From an uncultured Paracoccaceae bacterium (GTDB taxonomy: Bacteria > Pseudomonadota > Alphaproteobacteria > Rhodobacterales > Rhodobacteraceae): a stretch of DNA of 7,740 bases. Both the position numbers and the translations under genes were made by a program. The stretch covers positions 1 through 7,740 of the forward strand of contig CALESR010000039.1 in NCBI GenBank assembly GCA_937907485.1. The letters are read 5' to 3'. Shown here in pieces: positions 6,786 through 7,740 of the stretch. Position 1 is the stretch's first letter. Every line of letters begins with the position of its first letter. The notes under the pieces were generated by a model that did not search any database, was not told where the DNA came from, and saw nothing but the letters and a program-made list of their open reading frames with translations.

Positions 6786-7740
6786 ATGCCCGCTCCGCTG
6801 GCCGTGACCTGCGGCGACCCCTCGGGCGTCGGTCCTGAACTGGCGGCGCGCATCGCGGCGGACGGGGCACCGGCGCCAATGGTCTGGATCGGCGATCCGC
6901 GCCATCTGTCTGCAGGGACACGCTGGCAGGCGGTGCAGACCCCTGCGCAGCCCGTGCCGCCAGGCACGCTGGCCGTGCTGCCGCTGGCCTTTGCCGCCCT
7001 CGCCCACCCCGGCAAGCCCGATCCGGCCAATGCCGCCGGCACCATCGCCGCCATCGAACGCGCCGTCGCCTTGGTGCAATCGGGGGAATGCTGCGCCGTC
7101 GTCACCGCGCCGATCAACAAGAAAGCACTCAAGGACGGCGCCGGGTTCGCCTTTCCCGGCCATACCGAGTTTCTGGCGCATCTGGCGGGCGCCGCCGAGG
7201 TCGTGATGATGCTGGCCTGCCCCGGCCTTCGTGTCGTCCCCGCCACCATCCACATCCCGCTGTCACAAGTGCCGCAAGCATTGACGCCCGACCTGTTGCG
7301 CGTGACGATCGAGATTACCCATGCCGCGTTGATCCGCGATTTCGGCATCCCCGACCCGCGCATCGCCGTGGCCGGGCTGAACCCCCATGCGGGCGAAGGT
7401 GGGGCGATGGGGCACGAGGATTTGGACCTCATCGCCCCGATCATCCGTCACTACGCCGCCCGGCCGATGCGCATCTTCGGCCCGCTGCCCGCCGACACGA
7501 TGTTCCACGCCGCCGCCCGTGCCCGCTATGACGTCGCGATCTGCATGTATCACGATCAAGCGCTGATCCCGATCAAGACCATCGATTTCGCCGGCGGGGT
7601 GAATGTGACGCTGGGCCTGCCCTTTGTGCGCACCTCGCCCGACCACGGCACGGCCTATGACATCGCGGGCCAAGGGGTAGCCGACCCCTCCTCGATGCGT
7701 GCGGCGATGGTGATGGCCTGGGAGATGGCGCAGGCGCGCG
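6786..7740 (+). CDS. pdxA: 4-hydroxythreonine-4-phosphate dehydrogenase, C-terminus outside window
   Basis: NAD-dependent cytosolic enzyme that oxidises 4-phosphohydroxy-L-threonine in the deoxyxylulose-5-phosphate-dependent route to pyridoxal phosphate (vitamin B6). The product then condenses with deoxyxylulose phosphate through PdxJ. 318 codons are visible without a stop; the E. coli enzyme has 329 residues, so about ten are missing at the right edge. Motifs in order are TCGDPSGVGPE (8-18), TAPINKKAL, FPGHTEFLAHLAG, TIHIPL, GLNPHAGEGGAMGHED, MYHDQALIPIK and GLPFVRTSPDHGTAYDIAGQG. The three metal-binding histidines are H156, H201 and H256, each exactly ten below E. coli H166, H211 and H266, so the active site looks complete. 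The ATG is one base after the surA stop, with CGGAA (6776-6780) as a weak ribosome binding site, implying co-transcription and probably coupling. In many proteobacteria rsmA follows, but that lies outside the window. Confidence 0.96.
   Translation, partial: MPAPLAVTCGDPSGVGPELAARIAADGAPAPMVWIGDPRHLSAGTRWQAVQTPAQPVPPGTLAVLPLAFAALAHPGKPDPANAAGTIAAIERAVALVQSGECCAVVTAPINKKALKDGAGFAFPGHTEFLAHLAGAAEVVMMLACPGLRVVPATIHIPLSQVPQALTPDLLRVTIEITHAALIRDFGIPDPRIAVAGLNPHAGEGGAMGHEDLDLIAPIIRHYAARPMRIFGPLPADTMFHAAARARYDVAICMYHDQALIPIKTIDFAGGVNVTLGLPFVRTSPDHGTAYDIAGQGVADPSSMRAAMVMAWEMAQAR

Noticed and set aside
5501..7444. A 647-codon open frame on the minus strand antisense to surA and pdxA
   Set aside because: It lies opposite two well-supported genes, and its translation is rich in Arg, Ala, Gly and His with no recognisable domain. 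Long antisense frames are expected in high-GC DNA with strong third-position bias.
7088..7531. A 147-codon plus-strand open frame inside pdxA
   Set aside because: It is in another frame from PdxA, whose full set of active-site motifs covers the same bases.

Overview
The window is an ordinary, densely coded, high-GC bacterial chromosome segment. Codon use strongly favours G or C at third positions, and both the protein sequences and the gene order look like an alphaproteobacterium, most likely of the Rhodobacterales. That placement is inferred from protein style and synteny; there is no rRNA or other marker here. I see no mobile element, tRNA, CRISPR array or foreign-looking island.

Layout: a leucyl aminopeptidase gene (pepA, minus strand, 3' end cut by the window's left edge) is divergent from a plus-strand series lptF-lptG-lptD-surA-pdxA. 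A 148-base intergenic region between pepA and lptF must carry the start signals for both directions. lptF and lptG overlap by 4 bases, lptG and lptD by 1 base, lptD and surA are 75 bases apart, and surA and pdxA are 1 base apart. pdxA runs off the right edge about ten codons short of its expected end. No gene-free stretch exceeds 300 bases.

Function: LptF and LptG are the two membrane subunits of the LptB2FG ABC transporter that extracts lipopolysaccharide from the inner membrane. LptD is the outer-membrane barrel that receives it at the far end of the Lpt bridge. SurA is the periplasmic chaperone that delivers outer-membrane barrels, LptD among them, for assembly. PdxA (vitamin B6 synthesis) and PepA (cytosolic peptide turnover) are housekeeping enzymes that commonly sit beside these genes. 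In E. coli, pepA/lptFG and lptD-surA-pdxA are two distant loci; here they are joined.

I found no undescribed system. The points worth a second look are modest: a SurA whose parvulin domain seems to lack catalytic residues, the cysteine layout of LptD, a perfect 15-base tandem duplication in an LptF membrane helix, and an ambiguous LptD start with an unusually long signal peptide.
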